Below the pieces are notes generated by a model. That model saw only the letters and a list, made by a program, of their open reading frames with translations, had not been told where the DNA came from and ran no database searches. From an uncultured Calothrix sp. (lineage in GTDB: Bacteria > Cyanobacteriota > Cyanobacteriia > Cyanobacteriales > Nostocaceae), in NCBI GenBank assembly GCA_937884685.1, contig CAKZYM010000013.1:1-14454 (forward strand): DNA of 14,454 nt, written 5' to 3'. Positions 13,340 to 14,454 of the stretch are shown here, in pieces (the first letter of the stretch is position 1; every line of letters begins with the position of its first letter). A program made the position numbers and the translations under genes.

Positions 13340-14454
13340 ATGACCCAAATTCATTTTTTAACACCCGAACAAGAAGCTTTAATTCCCGAATATCAAGAGA
13401 AATGGAAACGTATTTATCTATCAACTCAACCTATTGAGCAGAATCGAGCTAAAGCAGCAGTACAAGGAGCTTATGCTGTCATGGGTAAACCGGAACCAGA
13501 AGTTATTTTTTGTAGTAGTCCCCGTGCTGCTTTAGATAGACTTCAAGCACACATTGAAACTTCTCAAGAAGATTCTTTTCCATCATGGGAAGAAATTCAA
13601 AATAACTTTTTTCAATTTGCTAGAGCTACTTGGGAAATGAATAAGATAAAAGCGAAACAGCAAAACGCTGGAACAAAACCGCTTCATGATTTGCTAGGTG
13701 AAGTTTTAACTGAACCATATAAATATCTAGAAAAGCATATTGATAACTGTCTTCCTAAAGATTTAAGTACATATGATTTTGTTGAGCAATCATTCCTCGG
13801 AGCATCTCCATTATTTGACCATATGGATAAACAGATGAATCGTAGGAGAGAACCTGGATTTCAAAGAAATTTCGATAATATGCAACCAGATTTGCAAGAA
13901 TCTTTTGGAATGACAGCAGAAGGTCTTGATAAACAATTAGGTTGGATTCCTGGTAAAGATTTGCTGTTCCGGGGATGGTTAAAGCAAATGCTTCAAACTA
14001 ATATAGGTCTAAGAATATCTGGAGTAGAACATCCGAAATTTAGAGAAATAATTCTTCCTCTACTGTCTCCTTACGAACAAAAGTTTTTATTAGGAAACAC
14101 TCCTTTTATTATTTCTAACTGTTTAATATCCAGTATTTGGATTGATTATGCAATTTCAGTGATGAATTTTCACTATACAACTCAAAAATGGTCTGCTTTA
14201 CAAGGCTTAGCAAAACATTGTGGTTGGATTTTCGGAATTAATAATCTCTGTATTATTTGCGAACGACCTACAAAAATCTTAGTAAATGAAGATAACCAAC
14301 TTCACGCTGAAGAAGAAACAGCAATCGAATTCGCAGATGGATTTGTTGCTTATGCATATAACGGTACATATTTACCTGAAAAATACGGAAACATCCATCC
14401 AAGTCAATGGCAAACTCAATGGATTTTCGAGGAGGAATATAACAACTTACAAGA
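13340..14454 (+). CDS. DUF6745 protein, second tandem copy (cut by window edge)
   Basis: The frame is open from ATG 13340 to the window end, 371 full codons. The N-terminus, MTQIHFLTPEQEALIPEYQ onward to EPEVIFCSS, is nearly the same as in the upstream copy. The middle (about residues 61-270) is clearly homologous but diverged, keeping CLPKDL, FLGASPL and GWIPGKDLLFRGWLK. The domain core is conserved again: KWSALQGLAKHCGWIF, NLCIICERPTKILVN, IEFADGFVAYAYNGT and KYGNIHPSQWQ. The HC and CxxC residues are retained. About 85 residues of the C-terminus are expected to lie beyond the window if it matches the first copy. It arose by tandem duplication including the leader. A third copy downstream cannot be excluded. 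Confidence 0.85.
   Translation, partial: MTQIHFLTPEQEALIPEYQEKWKRIYLSTQPIEQNRAKAAVQGAYAVMGKPEPEVIFCSSPRAALDRLQAHIETSQEDSFPSWEEIQNNFFQFARATWEMNKIKAKQQNAGTKPLHDLLGEVLTEPYKYLEKHIDNCLPKDLSTYDFVEQSFLGASPLFDHMDKQMNRRREPGFQRNFDNMQPDLQESFGMTAEGLDKQLGWIPGKDLLFRGWLKQMLQTNIGLRISGVEHPKFREIILPLLSPYEQKFLLGNTPFIISNCLISSIWIDYAISVMNFHYTTQKWSALQGLAKHCGWIFGINNLCIICERPTKILVNEDNQLHAEEETAIEFADGFVAYAYNGTYLPEKYGNIHPSQWQTQWIFEEEYNNLQ

Overview
The window looks like chromosomal DNA of a filamentous, probably heterocyst-forming cyanobacterium (Nostocales, of the Calothrix/Rivularia/Nostoc kind). The reasons are a 2-methyl-6-phytylbenzoquinone methyltransferase very like the Synechocystis tocopherol enzyme, two HIP1 octamers (439-446 and 2400-2407), heptanucleotide STRR-type repeats, a family of short GTTGGGTT/AACCCAAC palindromes between genes, a PEP-CTERM-type exported protein and two DUF6745 proteins. 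Base composition is AT-rich. No rRNA, tRNA, transposase, phage gene or CRISPR array was seen.

Layout. 1-1503 (minus): first 501 codons of a thiamine-diphosphate enzyme of the phosphoketolase/transketolase type, cut by the window edge. 1504-2584: gene-poor stretch with one small membrane-anchored Ser/Gly/Asp/Cys-rich protein, followed by four units of a 46-47 bp tandem repeat. 2585-2866: remnant of a SAM methyltransferase. 2842-3909: isochorismatase-fold hydrolase, then a P-loop kinase-like protein that starts in the same frame 15 nt after the hydrolase stop. 4031-5393: likely two-gene operon of a membrane-anchored alpha/beta hydrolase and a DUF4288 protein. 5511-6499: toxin-antitoxin debris and a toxin-antitoxin pair: a frameshifted antitoxin-like gene (plus) facing a HigBA-like toxin/antitoxin operon (minus) with a palindromic candidate operator. 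6590-7576: tocopherol/plastoquinone pathway methyltransferase. 7831-8997: FMN-dependent 2-hydroxy-acid dehydrogenase/oxidase. 9076-9591: MoaB. 9696-10559: unrecognised, possibly helical-repeat protein. 10618-11550 (minus): PEP-CTERM-like exported protein. 11873-14454: tandem pair of DUF6745 paralogues, the second cut by the right edge.

Most genes stand alone, separated by repeat-bearing spacers, and the housekeeping functions (central carbon, tocopherol, molybdenum cofactor, 2-hydroxy acids) do not form one pathway. I see no single coherent new system. The parts most worth a second look are the DUF6745 tandem duplication with its conserved 42-nt leader and Cys motif, the 46-47 bp tandem repeat that resembles the coding repeat of the gene next to it, the same-frame hydrolase/P-loop pair, and the decaying toxin-antitoxin and methyltransferase genes.
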